Under the pieces are notes generated by a model that saw nothing but the letters and a program-made list of their open reading frames with translations, had not been told where the DNA came from and made no database searches. The translations under genes were made by a program, and so were the position numbers. Source: Lentisphaerota bacterium (GTDB lineage Bacteria; Verrucomicrobiota; Kiritimatiellia; RFP12; UBA3636). Taken from it: a stretch of 9,594 nucleotides of DNA. This document shows positions 1 through 6,089 of this stretch, one piece after another; positions within the stretch are counted from its first letter, which is position 1, and the number at the start of each line of letters is the position of its first letter. The DNA lies in assembly GCA_012514445.1 (NCBI GenBank), contig JAAZAI010000151.1, positions 1 to 9,594 of the forward strand. Direction: 5' to 3'.

Positions 1-157
1 GATCGAACACGACGCCCGGCGCGGGCTCGGGCCAGCCATCGCGATCCGCGGCGCGCATGACGAGGAAGCGCCCCGTCCCGACAACGAGCAGAAGGGCGAT
101 CGCCGCCCAGGCGATTTTGCGGCGTTTCGACCGCTTTGCATTGTCCTTCAAACGCAT
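1..157 (-). CDS. N-terminus of a signal-anchored or secreted protein (partial)
   Basis: The first 52 codons of a protein that continues beyond the left edge. Read on the minus strand from ATG 157-155, it begins MRLKDNAKRSKRRKIAWAAI. A strongly basic n-region (residues 2-14) is followed by a hydrophobic stretch at about 15-33, then a polar, proline-containing segment ending PGVVFD. This is the layout of a signal peptide or uncleaved signal anchor, so the rest of the protein is probably periplasmic or external. The start is supported by an AAAAGGA ribosome-binding site (minus strand, 172-166) ending 8 nt before the ATG, and by a good promoter just upstream. The visible part is too short to name a family. 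It is transcribed divergently from the waaF-like gene. Confidence 0.7.
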   Translation of the reverse strand, partial: MRLKDNAKRSKRRKIAWAAIALLLVVGTGRFLVMRAADRDGWPEPAPGVVFD

Positions 158-185
158 CGGCTTCGTCCTTTTCAAATACGAGCGG

Positions 186-214
186 ATTGTAGCAGATCGC
201 GCCGCCCCGCGCAA
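186..214 (-). promoter_or_regulatory. Sigma-70-type promoter with extended -10
   Basis: On the minus strand, TTGCGC (214-209) is followed by a 17-bp spacer and TACAAT (191-186). The -10 box is preceded by TGC, an extended -10. TACAAT matches the consensus at 5 of 6 positions. Transcription would begin near 179 and give a leader of about 22 nt carrying the ribosome-binding site of the partial minus-strand gene. The same TGCTACnAT form occurs in front of the uracil-DNA glycosylase gene. Confidence 0.55.
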
Positions 215-254
215 ATGCTGCGGCGTGCGCCGCAACATTCGGGTGTATGAGGGG

Positions 255-279
255 CTAGCGGCTAGTGGCTAGCGGCTAG
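255..279. repeat. CTAG heptad tandem repeat (left array)
   Basis: CTAG occurs four times at exact 7-bp spacing (255, 262, 269 and 276). The units read CTAGCGG, CTAGTGG, CTAGCGG and a terminal CTAG. CTAG is otherwise nearly absent from the window: I found only one other copy outside the two arrays, at the ftsZ-like stop codon. The right array at 9444-9475 has the same unit in the opposite orientation (CTAGCCG). Confidence 0.85.
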
Positions 280-318
280 AACTCTTTGTCGCAAACTTTT
301 CGCGCCCTTCCGGGAATG

Positions 319-567
319 AGGAGGGGCGAAGCCGTCCCGGCGAGACGCATTCAACCCGCCCCACACCTACTACTTCAAGCGACCTACCCGATCCTCTGTC
401 TTCCCTCCTTTTGCCATCGTCGTGGATTCATCCCAGATTGTAATCTTGAATTTTTTTCAAGATTACATAAACCGGGCTTTCCGCGGAAGAGCGCCGCCGC
501 GTCTTCCCGGGGCGTCCGCGCCGGGGCGCGGTCGAGTGCAGCAAGCCGGGACGGCTTCGCCCCACCT
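319..567. repeat. Inverted repeat pair, 23 bp arms, about 200 bp apart
   Basis: The left arm at 323-341, GGGGCGAAGCCGTCCCGGC, is the exact reverse complement of 545-563. Beyond one mismatched pair (322/564), three further pairs extend the arms to 319-341 and 545-567, 22 of 23 matching. The enclosed segment of 203 bp contains the AT-rich hairpin at 439-467 close to its centre. There is no transposase-like frame inside. It could be a non-autonomous palindromic element, or two copies of one short interspersed repeat facing each other. Confidence 0.7.
439..467. repeat. Perfect 12-bp hairpin with T5 loop
   Basis: TGTAATCTTGAA (439-450), a TTTTT loop (451-455) and TTCAAGATTACA (456-467) form a perfect 12-bp stem in an AT-rich patch. 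It has no T-run after the stem on the + strand, so it is not a classical intrinsic terminator. It lies near the middle of the inverted repeat pair and may be part of the same element. A role as a terminator or barrier between divergent units is possible but not shown. Confidence 0.65.
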
Positions 568-651
568 TTGCCCAGCCGATGCCCGCCATGATCTCAAAAC
601 GGAATTCTGTCTGCGCTCCCCGCCACGCCGACCGAATATCGCGAATACCGC

Positions 652-681
652 TTGCGAACAGGATGGAGGATGGGGTATTCT
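652..681 (+). promoter_or_regulatory. Weak candidate promoter for the waaF-queH pair
   Basis: TTGCGA (652-657), an 18-bp spacer and TATTCT (676-681) are each about 4 of 6 to the sigma-70 consensus. An overlapping TCTAAT (679-684) is a better -10 box by itself but has no well-spaced -35. Transcription would begin near 688 and leave a leader of about 114 nt. No other promoter-like pair stands out between here and the gene. Confidence 0.25.
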
Positions 682-783
682 AATCCTGCGTGTGACACAG
701 CCCTGGCGAACTTGGCGTTGACTTGAAAAAGCGACGAAAGACGCCGACTGGGCGAAAATCTGACTCCCGACTCTGCCACGAAC

Positions 784-801
784 GCCGCGAGAAGTCGCGG
801 C
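784..801 (+). promoter_or_regulatory. Hairpin covering the ribosome-binding site of the waaF-like gene
   Basis: GCCGCGA (784-790), a GAAG loop (791-794) and TCGCGGC (795-801) form a perfect 7-bp GC-rich stem that ends directly before ATG 802. The only Shine-Dalgarno-like sequence, GAGAAG at 789-794, lies in the loop and the top of the stem. Folding could therefore limit initiation at 802. Whether this has a regulatory role is inference. Confidence 0.4.
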
Positions 802-1851
802 ATGCGACGCATGCAACCTGAAAACATCCTCATCATCAGCCCGAACTGGCTTGGCGACGCCGTCATGGCGATGCCGGCCGTGCAGCGTTTCAAGAAACTC
901 CACCCCGCCAGCCGCCTGACCGTGCTCGCCAAGCCCGGCGTCGCCCCGCTCTGGGCGATGCACGAGGCCGTGGACCAGGTGGTCGTCCTGCCCGGCGGAA
1001 CGGCGGCGACGTTTCGCATGGCCGCGCGGCTTCGGCGGCAGGGTTTTTCAAAGGCGTTCATCCTGCCGAATTCCTTCCGCTCGGCGCTCATCCCCTTTCT
1101 CGCCACCATCCCGACGCGGCGCGGCACCGCGTTCCACGGCCGGTGGGCGATGGTCGACGAGCGCGTCCGGCTGCCCGCCGCCGATGCGCAGGGGGTGCCA
1201 CTGCACCAGGCGCGGGAATACCTGATCCTGCTCTGCGACGCGCCGGACGGCGATCTGGCGGACACCGGGTTTCACCCTCCCCCGCCCCGCCCGCTCGACG
1301 GCCTGCCCCCGGCGGAGGGTCCGACGATCGGCGTCGTCCCGGGCGCTGCACGCGGCGATGCGAAGCGCTGGACGGGCTTTGCGGAGGCCGTGAAAATCGT
1401 CTTGCGCGACGTGCCTGCCTGCCGGGTCGTCGTCGCGGGCGCAAAAAACGAAATGGCGCTCTGCTCCCGCGTCGCGGAGGCCATCGGCCCGGCGGCCGTG
1501 AGCGTCGCCGGCCGCACCTCCCTCCCGGAATTCGCCGCCCTGCTCGGCCACTGCCAGCTCGTGCTCTGCAACGACAGCGGCGGCATGCATCTGGCCTCGG
1601 CGGCCGGCGTGCCGGTCGTCGCAGTCTACGGCCTGACCGACCCCGACAAGACGGGGCCGATCGGCCCGGGCGCCGTCGTGGTCCGCGCCGCGGGCGTCCG
1701 CCCCTCGCGCGACATCGCGCGCAACAGCCACGCCGCGATAGCCGCGCTCGCCTCGATCCGCCCGGAAGAGGTTGCGCGGGCCTGCGTCGCGCAACTGGAG
1801 GCCATGCGATCCTGGACGGCATCGCAAACGGACCGGAAGCCTTCGCCATGA
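802..1851 (+). CDS. waaF: Glycosyltransferase family 9, heptosyltransferase II-like
   Basis: A 349-residue GT9 protein that probably transfers an ADP-activated heptose to the LPS inner core at the cytoplasmic face of the inner membrane. The N-terminal domain has PNWLGD at 14-19, the acceptor-side motif with the likely catalytic Asp19, and LPNSFRSAL at 88-96. The C-terminal nucleotide-sugar domain has PGAARGDAKRW at 180-190, NDSGGMH at 257-263 and YGLTDP at 276-281. All are typical of the WaaF branch. The cysteine-rich tail often found after the last motif in WaaF proteins is absent. ATG 802 is preferred over ATG 811 because GAGAAG (789-794) lies 7 nt before it, though within a hairpin. The stop overlaps the queH start by 4 bp (ATGA). 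The exact acceptor sugar cannot be read from the sequence. Confidence 0.85.
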   Translation: MRRMQPENILIISPNWLGDAVMAMPAVQRFKKLHPASRLTVLAKPGVAPLWAMHEAVDQVVVLPGGTAATFRMAARLRRQGFSKAFILPNSFRSALIPFLATIPTRRGTAFHGRWAMVDERVRLPAADAQGVPLHQAREYLILLCDAPDGDLADTGFHPPPPRPLDGLPPAEGPTIGVVPGAARGDAKRWTGFAEAVKIVLRDVPACRVVVAGAKNEMALCSRVAEAIGPAAVSVAGRTSLPEFAALLGHCQLVLCNDSGGMHLASAAGVPVVAVYGLTDPDKTGPIGPGAVVVRAAGVRPSRDIARNSHAAIAALASIRPEEVARACVAQLEAMRSWTASQTDRKPSP

Positions 1852-2384
1852 AGAAAATCCTCCTCCACGCCTGCTGCGGTCCCTGTTCGACCCATTGCGT
1901 CGCGACCCTCCGCGACGCGGGGTACGAGCCGACGCTGTTCTACTCGAACAGCAACATCATGCCCCTGGAGGAGTACGACTTGCGGCTCGAAGCCCTCCGC
2001 CGTTTCGCGCAGATCGCAAGCGTGGAACTCGTGGAGGACGTCTACGACAACGCGCGCTGGCTCGCCTGCGTGAAAGGGCTGGAGAACGAACCCGAGAAAG
2101 GCGCCCGCTGCCGCCTCTGCTACGGATTCAACCTCTGCCGCGCGGCCGGTTTCGCCCGCGAACGCGATTTCGCGGAGTTCACGACCACGCTGACGGTGAG
2201 CCCGCACAAGCCCAGCCCGCTCGTCTTCGCCGCCGGCGACGCCGCGGCCGCCGCCGCGCCTGGTCCCCTCAAGCCGGAATTCCGCCATTTCGACTTCAAG
2301 AAGGCCGGCGGGTTTCTCGACAGCGTCCGCCTCGCCAAGCAATACGGCCTCTACCGTCAGAGCTACTGCGGCTGCCGCTTGTGA
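1848..2384 (+). CDS. queH: Epoxyqueuosine reductase QueH
   Basis: A 178-residue cytoplasmic enzyme that catalyses the last step of queuosine synthesis, reducing epoxyqueuosine to queuosine in the wobble position of GUN-anticodon tRNAs. QueH is the non-orthologous, cobalamin-independent counterpart of QueG. The cysteine pattern of the family (formerly DUF208) is complete: HACCGPCS with Cys9, Cys10 and Cys13; CRLC with Cys88 and Cys91; and YCGC with Cys174 and Cys176 at the C-terminus. These are the type of residues that bind the Fe-S cluster and iron in the family. TTTLTVSPHK (112-121) and FKKAGG (150-155) are also typical. Residues about 126-141 form an Ala-rich insert (GDAAAAAAPG). GGAAG at 1835-1839 sits 8 nt before the ATG. 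The ATGA overlap with waaF suggests translational coupling. No other queuosine gene is in the window. Confidence 0.93.
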   Translation: MKKILLHACCGPCSTHCVATLRDAGYEPTLFYSNSNIMPLEEYDLRLEALRRFAQIASVELVEDVYDNARWLACVKGLENEPEKGARCRLCYGFNLCRAAGFARERDFAEFTTTLTVSPHKPSPLVFAAGDAAAAAAPGPLKPEFRHFDFKKAGGFLDSVRLAKQYGLYRQSYCGCRL

Positions 2385-2386
2385 TG

Positions 2387-2415
2387 TTGTTTTGGATGCC
2401 GTTTTTTGCTACCAT
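2387..2415 (+). promoter_or_regulatory. Candidate promoter for the udg-sppA-ddl-fts-panB unit
   Basis: TTGTTT (2387-2392), a 17-bp spacer and TACCAT (2410-2415) preceded by TGC form an extended -10 promoter. It sits in the 62-bp gap between queH and the glycosylase gene, the only sizeable gap in the cluster. The -10 region TGCTACCAT matches the TGCTACAAT of the minus-strand promoter at 186-194 in 8 of 9 positions. Predicted initiation is near 2422, giving a leader of about 25 nt. Confidence 0.45.
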
Positions 2416-2446
2416 CCCGCTTTGAGAAACGAAGAGGCATGGTTTG

Positions 2447-3292
2447 ATGATCGGACGCGACATTTACAATGGGCTGATCCGCCACATTGAGAGCGAAATC
2501 CAGGCTGGACGGCGCCACGCCGCCCTGGATGAAAAGCTTGTCGCCGAATTCCTCGCCCTGAAGGTCGACTCCCCTGCGCCCCAGGCCGGTCCCGGGGCGA
2601 AGCCCGCGCGGCCCGCGCCGCCTCCGACGGTCGTGTCGGCTCCGGCGTCCGCCACGCCCGCCAGGGCCCTTGCGCCCGCGACGGCGCCGGCTCCCGCCGC
2701 CGCGGACTTTGCCACGCTCGACGACATCGCGACCGCGATCGCCCAGTGCCGCGCCTGCGCCCTGTGCAACAGCCGCACCCGGACCGTGCCCGGAACGGGC
2801 AACCGCGTTGCGCCCGAGGTGATGTTCGTCGGCGAAGGCCCCGGCGAAGACGAGGACGCCCGCGGCGAGCCGTTCGTCGGCGCCGCCGGGCAGCTCCTCA
2901 CGAAGATGATCGCGGCGATGGGTTACGAGCGCGAAGAAGTCTTCATCGCCAACATCGTGAAGTGCCGTCCTCCGAAAAACCGCGTGCCGGAGCCCTCCGA
3001 AATCGAGGCGTGCATGCCCTGGCTGGAACGGCAGATCGCCCTGATCCGCCCGAAGTGCCTCGTCGCCCTCGGCGCCACCGCCTTCAAGGGGCTCACCGGC
3101 GACATGAAGGCCAGCATCACGAAGGTGCGCGGCGTCTGGCACAAGCACGGCGACATCCCCTTGATGCCCAGCTTCCATCCCGCCTACCTCCTGCGGTACG
3201 CGCCAGCGAAGAAAAGCGCCTGGGAAGATTTGAAGAAAGTTCTCGAATTCCTGGGAAAATCCCCGCCCCCGCCGAGCAAATCAAAGACCTGA
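2447..3292 (+). CDS. udg: Family 4 uracil-DNA glycosylase with N-terminal extension
   Basis: A 281-residue Fe-S uracil-DNA glycosylase that removes uracil from DNA to start base-excision repair. The catalytic domain occupies about 90-270. It has motif A GEGPGEDED (129-137) followed by FVGAAGQLL (143-151), NIVKCRPPKNR (169-179), SITKVRG (223-229) and motif B HPAYLLR (244-250). Cys101, Cys104, Cys173 and Cys189 match the 4Fe-4S ligands of the thermophile UDGa type. Ahead of this lie a charged, probably helical segment (1-40) and an Ala/Pro-rich linker (about 41-88), which minimal family members lack. ATG 2447 is chosen because GAAGAGG (2431-2437) lies 9 nt upstream; a TTG directly before it (2444) is in frame but less likely. 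It is followed by sppA after 4 bp. Its presence at the head of a division gene unit is unusual. Confidence 0.92.
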   Translation: MIGRDIYNGLIRHIESEIQAGRRHAALDEKLVAEFLALKVDSPAPQAGPGAKPARPAPPPTVVSAPASATPARALAPATAPAPAAADFATLDDIATAIAQCRACALCNSRTRTVPGTGNRVAPEVMFVGEGPGEDEDARGEPFVGAAGQLLTKMIAAMGYEREEVFIANIVKCRPPKNRVPEPSEIEACMPWLERQIALIRPKCLVALGATAFKGLTGDMKASITKVRGVWHKHGDIPLMPSFHPAYLLRYAPAKKSAWEDLKKVLEFLGKSPPPPSKSKT

Positions 3293-3296
3293 AACC

Positions 3297-4421
3297 ATGA
3301 ACGACACACCTCCCGAAGGATTCGCCACCGACGCGCCGCCCCCTCCCCCGGTTCCCGCGCACAATGCCCCTGCGACGCATTCGGTTCCCCGGCCCGCCCC
3401 GCCGGTGCGGGAGTCCTGGTCCGCCTCCTGCCTGCGCGGCTGCATGATGATGTCATTCGCGTTCGTCGTCGTCTGCATCCTCGCCTCGCTGGCCGTCTTC
3501 GCCGGCTGCATGCAGGCCGTGAACATGGCCTCCGGATCGATCAAGGCGCTCATGGCGGAGGTCGGCCAATCCTCGGAACTGAGCGCGGACGCAGTCGTGA
3601 ACGGCGCCCAGAACGTCCTCATGGTCAAGCTCAGCGGGATGATCACGGAGGAGGATGATTCCTCCGGCTGGGTCGTCGATCCGGCCAGTTCGCAGGCCGC
3701 GCTCCGGAAGATCCATTCGGCCAAGGACAACCCCGACATCGCCGGCATTCTGCTCTACGTGAACAGCGGCGGCGGCGGGATCACCGCCAGCGACGTCCTC
3801 TGGAAGAGCCTGAAGGACTTCAAGGCCGCCGACACGAACCGCGTCGTCGTCGTGCTGATGGGCTCGGTGGCCGCATCGGGCGCCTACTACATCGCGACCG
3901 CGGCGGACGCCATCGTCGCCAACCCCACGACGCTCACCGGGTCGATCGGCGTCATTCTCAACAGCTTCAACGTCCAGGAGCTGGCGGGCAAGATCGGCTT
4001 GAAAAGCGTGACGATCAAGTCCGGTGGCAACAAGGACATCCTCAGCCCGTTCGCCGAACTGACCCCGGAACAGCAGCAGATGCTCCAGGACATGGTCGAC
4101 GCGATGCATTCGCGCTTCGTCTCGATCGTCGCCGAAGGCCGCGGGCTCGAGGAGGCGCGCGTGCGCGCCATCGCCGACGGGCGCATCCTGCTCGCGCAGG
4201 AGGCGCTGGACAACGGCCTGGTGGACACGATCGGCTATCTCGACGACGCGAAGGCCGAATTCGAAAAGCGCTTCGGCGTCATGCCCGTCTTCGTCGAGGA
4301 CGCCGAGAGGATCCCCTTGCTAAAGTTCTTCCAGTCGCCCACCTTCTGGGGGGCCTGCGCCGCCTCCGCCGTGCGGGAATTGTCCGGCACGGCGAAAGAG
4401 GAGGAGATTCTCTTCCAATAG
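3297..4421 (+). CDS. sppA: Signal peptide peptidase SppA-type membrane protease
   Basis: A 374-residue serine protease of the S49 family (short, single-domain type) that degrades cleaved signal peptides or other membrane-associated peptides. A Pro/Ala-rich cytoplasmic tail (1-40) precedes one membrane segment at about 52-70; the protease domain would lie outside the inner membrane. Catalytic motifs are present: the nucleophile Ser194 in GSVAASGAYY (189-198), TGSIGV at 214-219, and the likely general base Lys246 in KSGGNKD (241-247), the Ser-Lys dyad of the family. LYVNSGGGGI (153-162) matches the strand before the active site. Cys71 follows FAG but lies after a long N-terminal tail, so a lipoprotein is unlikely. 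The ATG lies 4 bp after the glycosylase stop with no clear ribosome-binding site, pointing to translational coupling. The ddl gene follows after 2 bp. Confidence 0.9.
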   Translation: MNDTPPEGFATDAPPPPPVPAHNAPATHSVPRPAPPVRESWSASCLRGCMMMSFAFVVVCILASLAVFAGCMQAVNMASGSIKALMAEVGQSSELSADAVVNGAQNVLMVKLSGMITEEDDSSGWVVDPASSQAALRKIHSAKDNPDIAGILLYVNSGGGGITASDVLWKSLKDFKAADTNRVVVVLMGSVAASGAYYIATAADAIVANPTTLTGSIGVILNSFNVQELAGKIGLKSVTIKSGGNKDILSPFAELTPEQQQMLQDMVDAMHSRFVSIVAEGRGLEEARVRAIADGRILLAQEALDNGLVDTIGYLDDAKAEFEKRFGVMPVFVEDAERIPLLKFFQSPTFWGACAASAVRELSGTAKEEEILFQ

Positions 4422-4423
4422 CC

Positions 4424-5344
4424 ATGAACAGAAGATTCCACACCGTCGCCGTCCTGATGGGCGGCAGCTCCAGCGAACGCGACATCTCCATGCTGTCGGG
4501 GACCGCCGTCGCGGGCGCGCTTCGCGAAGCCGGCTACCGGGTCTTCGCCGTCGAGGTCGACGCGCAGGACGCCTTCGCGCTGCCGCCCGAAGTCGAAGCC
4601 GTCTTCATCGCGCTGCACGGCACGTTCGGCGAGGACGGCGGGGTGCAGAAGGTCCTGCGCCGCCTCGGCGTCCCCTACACCGGCTCGGATGCGGCGTCTT
4701 CGCGGATTTCGTTCGACAAGCTGCTGGCCCGCGAGGCCTTCCAGGCCGGCGGGGTGCGGGTGCCGGACGGCGCCGTCGTCCGCAGCGACGCGATCGCGGG
4801 CGCCGCGCCGCCGTGGCTGCCGGTCGTCGTGAAGCCGCCCTGCCAGGGCTCCAGCGTCGGCGTCTCCATCGTGAAAGATGCGGCGGCGTTCCCCGCGGCG
4901 CTCGCGGAGGCCGCGAAGTACGGCGAGACGATCCTGCTCGAGGCGTACATCCCGGGGCGCGAATGGACCGTCCCCATCGTCGGCGAGCAGGTGCTCCCGA
5001 TCGTCGAGATCACGCCGAAGATCGGCGACGGCTGGTACGACTGGACGGCCAAGTACCAGTCCGGCGGCACGACGGTCTACACGTTCCCGGAAGGCGACCC
5101 GGCGAACGCGGCGATCGCGCGCGAGGTGCGGGCGCAGGCGTTGGCGGCTTTCAAGGCTGTCCGCGCGCGCGGTGTCGCCCGCGTCGATTTCCGCATCTCG
5201 CCCGAAGGCGTTCCCTACGCGCTCGAACTCAATTCGATTCCGGGTTGCACGGCGAACAGCATCCTGCCCAAATCCGCCGCCAAGGCGGGAATCGCCTTCC
5301 CCGCGCTCTGCGAACGGATCCTGGAGAGCGCGCAATGCATTTGA
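4424..5344 (+). CDS. ddl: D-alanine-D-alanine ligase
   Basis: A 306-residue ATP-grasp ligase that makes the D-Ala-D-Ala dipeptide for peptidoglycan precursors in the cytoplasm. Signatures in order: GGSSSERDIS (13-22, with the substrate-binding Glu18), ALHGTFGEDG (63-72), YTGSD (85-89), the ATP-binding strand VVVKPPCQGSSVGVSIV (134-150), EAYIPGREWTV (173-183), the omega-loop YDWTAKY (205-211), RVDFR (253-257) and the metal-binding ELNSIPGCTANS (268-279). The omega-loop tyrosines are retained, which fits D-Ala rather than D-lactate as second substrate. The last motif differs slightly from the usual ENxTxPGMT pattern (Ser for Thr, Cys for Met). The start lies 2 bp after the sppA stop; the nearest purine-rich stretch (4397-4407) is too far for a standard site. 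The 3' end overlaps ftsQ by 10 bp. Confidence 0.95.
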   Translation: MNRRFHTVAVLMGGSSSERDISMLSGTAVAGALREAGYRVFAVEVDAQDAFALPPEVEAVFIALHGTFGEDGGVQKVLRRLGVPYTGSDAASSRISFDKLLAREAFQAGGVRVPDGAVVRSDAIAGAAPPWLPVVVKPPCQGSSVGVSIVKDAAAFPAALAEAAKYGETILLEAYIPGREWTVPIVGEQVLPIVEITPKIGDGWYDWTAKYQSGGTTVYTFPEGDPANAAIAREVRAQALAAFKAVRARGVARVDFRISPEGVPYALELNSIPGCTANSILPKSAAKAGIAFPALCERILESAQCI

Positions 5345-6087
5345 AGGCCCTTGGCATCATCCTGCTCTCGATGCTGGTCTGCGTCGGCCTCGTCATCGGC
5401 TGGCAGACCCTCTCCCGGCTGATGTTCTCCGAAAACCCCCGCTACGCGATCCGCACGCTCGACATCTCGACCGAGCTCTGCGTCACGCCCCAGCGCCTCA
5501 AGGAGCTGACCGGCATCCGCGAGGGCGTCAACCTCCACGCGTTCAGCGCCGCGAAGAAGCGCCGGGAGCTGCTCCGCAACCTCCCGAACCTCCGCGACGC
5601 GCGCATCGTGAAGCGCTTCCCGGACCACGTGACGATCGTCGCGACGGACCGCGTCCCGGTGATGAAGGTGGGCGCGACGAACTTCGCGGTGGATCAGGAC
5701 GGCAACGTGCTGGCGATGGAGGAATTTCAGCGCAGGCGCTGGTCGACGATCCCCATTCTCATCGAAGGGAACCGCAAGATCCAGATGCAACCCGGCCAGA
5801 TCGTCTCGGACAAGTACCGGACGGCCCTCGACATCGTCAACGCCTACAACGCGATGGAGGGAATTTCCTTCAAGATCAACCAGATCGACGTCTCCGGACG
5901 CATCTACATCATCCTGCTCACGTCCGACAGCCGGCGGGAAATCCGCCTCGTCTGGAACGAAATGACCTCCCCCCAGAACATCCGGCTCGCGCTCAAGATG
6001 GCCTCCGAAACGCTGGCCGATCCGAAAGCGGCGCCGCTGATCCGCTTCGACGTCCTCCTCGAAACCAAGCTCGTCTATGGGATCTGA
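5335..6087 (+). CDS. ftsQ: Cell division protein FtsQ/DivIB
   Basis: A 250-residue bitopic division protein that links early and late divisome components in the periplasm. It has a very short cytoplasmic tail, one membrane segment at about 5-24, a POTRA domain at about 37-108 (IRTLDISTE, then LTGIREGVNL, then LPNLRDARIVKRFPDHVTI), and a FtsQ-type beta domain up to about 245 (VDQDGNVL at 119-126). Overall similarity to model FtsQ is low, as is normal for this family; the assignment rests on topology, POTRA and position between ddl and ftsA. GGAGAG (5323-5328) lies 6 nt before ATG 5335 inside the ddl end. The 10-bp overlap with ddl and the 2-bp gap to ftsA indicate tight co-translation. Confidence 0.87.
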   Translation: MHLKALGIILLSMLVCVGLVIGWQTLSRLMFSENPRYAIRTLDISTELCVTPQRLKELTGIREGVNLHAFSAAKKRRELLRNLPNLRDARIVKRFPDHVTIVATDRVPVMKVGATNFAVDQDGNVLAMEEFQRRRWSTIPILIEGNRKIQMQPGQIVSDKYRTALDIVNAYNAMEGISFKINQIDVSGRIYIILLTSDSRREIRLVWNEMTSPQNIRLALKMASETLADPKAAPLIRFDVLLETKLVYGI

Positions 6088-6089
6088 CC

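Larger units (their letters stand above)
158..801. other. Divergent intergenic region with repeats, no convincing gene
   Basis: This stretch of about 640 bp separates the partial minus-strand gene from the waaF-like gene. Short open frames cross it, but none has a ribosome-binding site plus a protein-like composition. It contains the minus-strand promoter, a CTAG heptad repeat, a large inverted repeat pair, a central AT-rich hairpin and a possible promoter for waaF. The part from about 355 to 475 is clearly richer in A+T than the surrounding coding DNA. I see no tRNA or clear small RNA here. Confidence 0.6.

Noticed and set aside
286..591. Short + strand open frames in the left intergenic region
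   Set aside because: They run through the inverted repeat and the hairpin, have no ribosome-binding site and no protein-like pattern.
3447..3512. Lipoprotein signal (FAGC at Cys71) in SppA
   Set aside because: About 50 polar residues precede the hydrophobic segment and the -3 position is Phe; a membrane anchor is the better reading.
4235..5335. Long minus-strand open frame opposite ddl
   Set aside because: It is a mirror of the ddl codon pattern (Arg/Asp/Ala/Gly-rich), with no recognisable domain and no ribosome-binding site in context.
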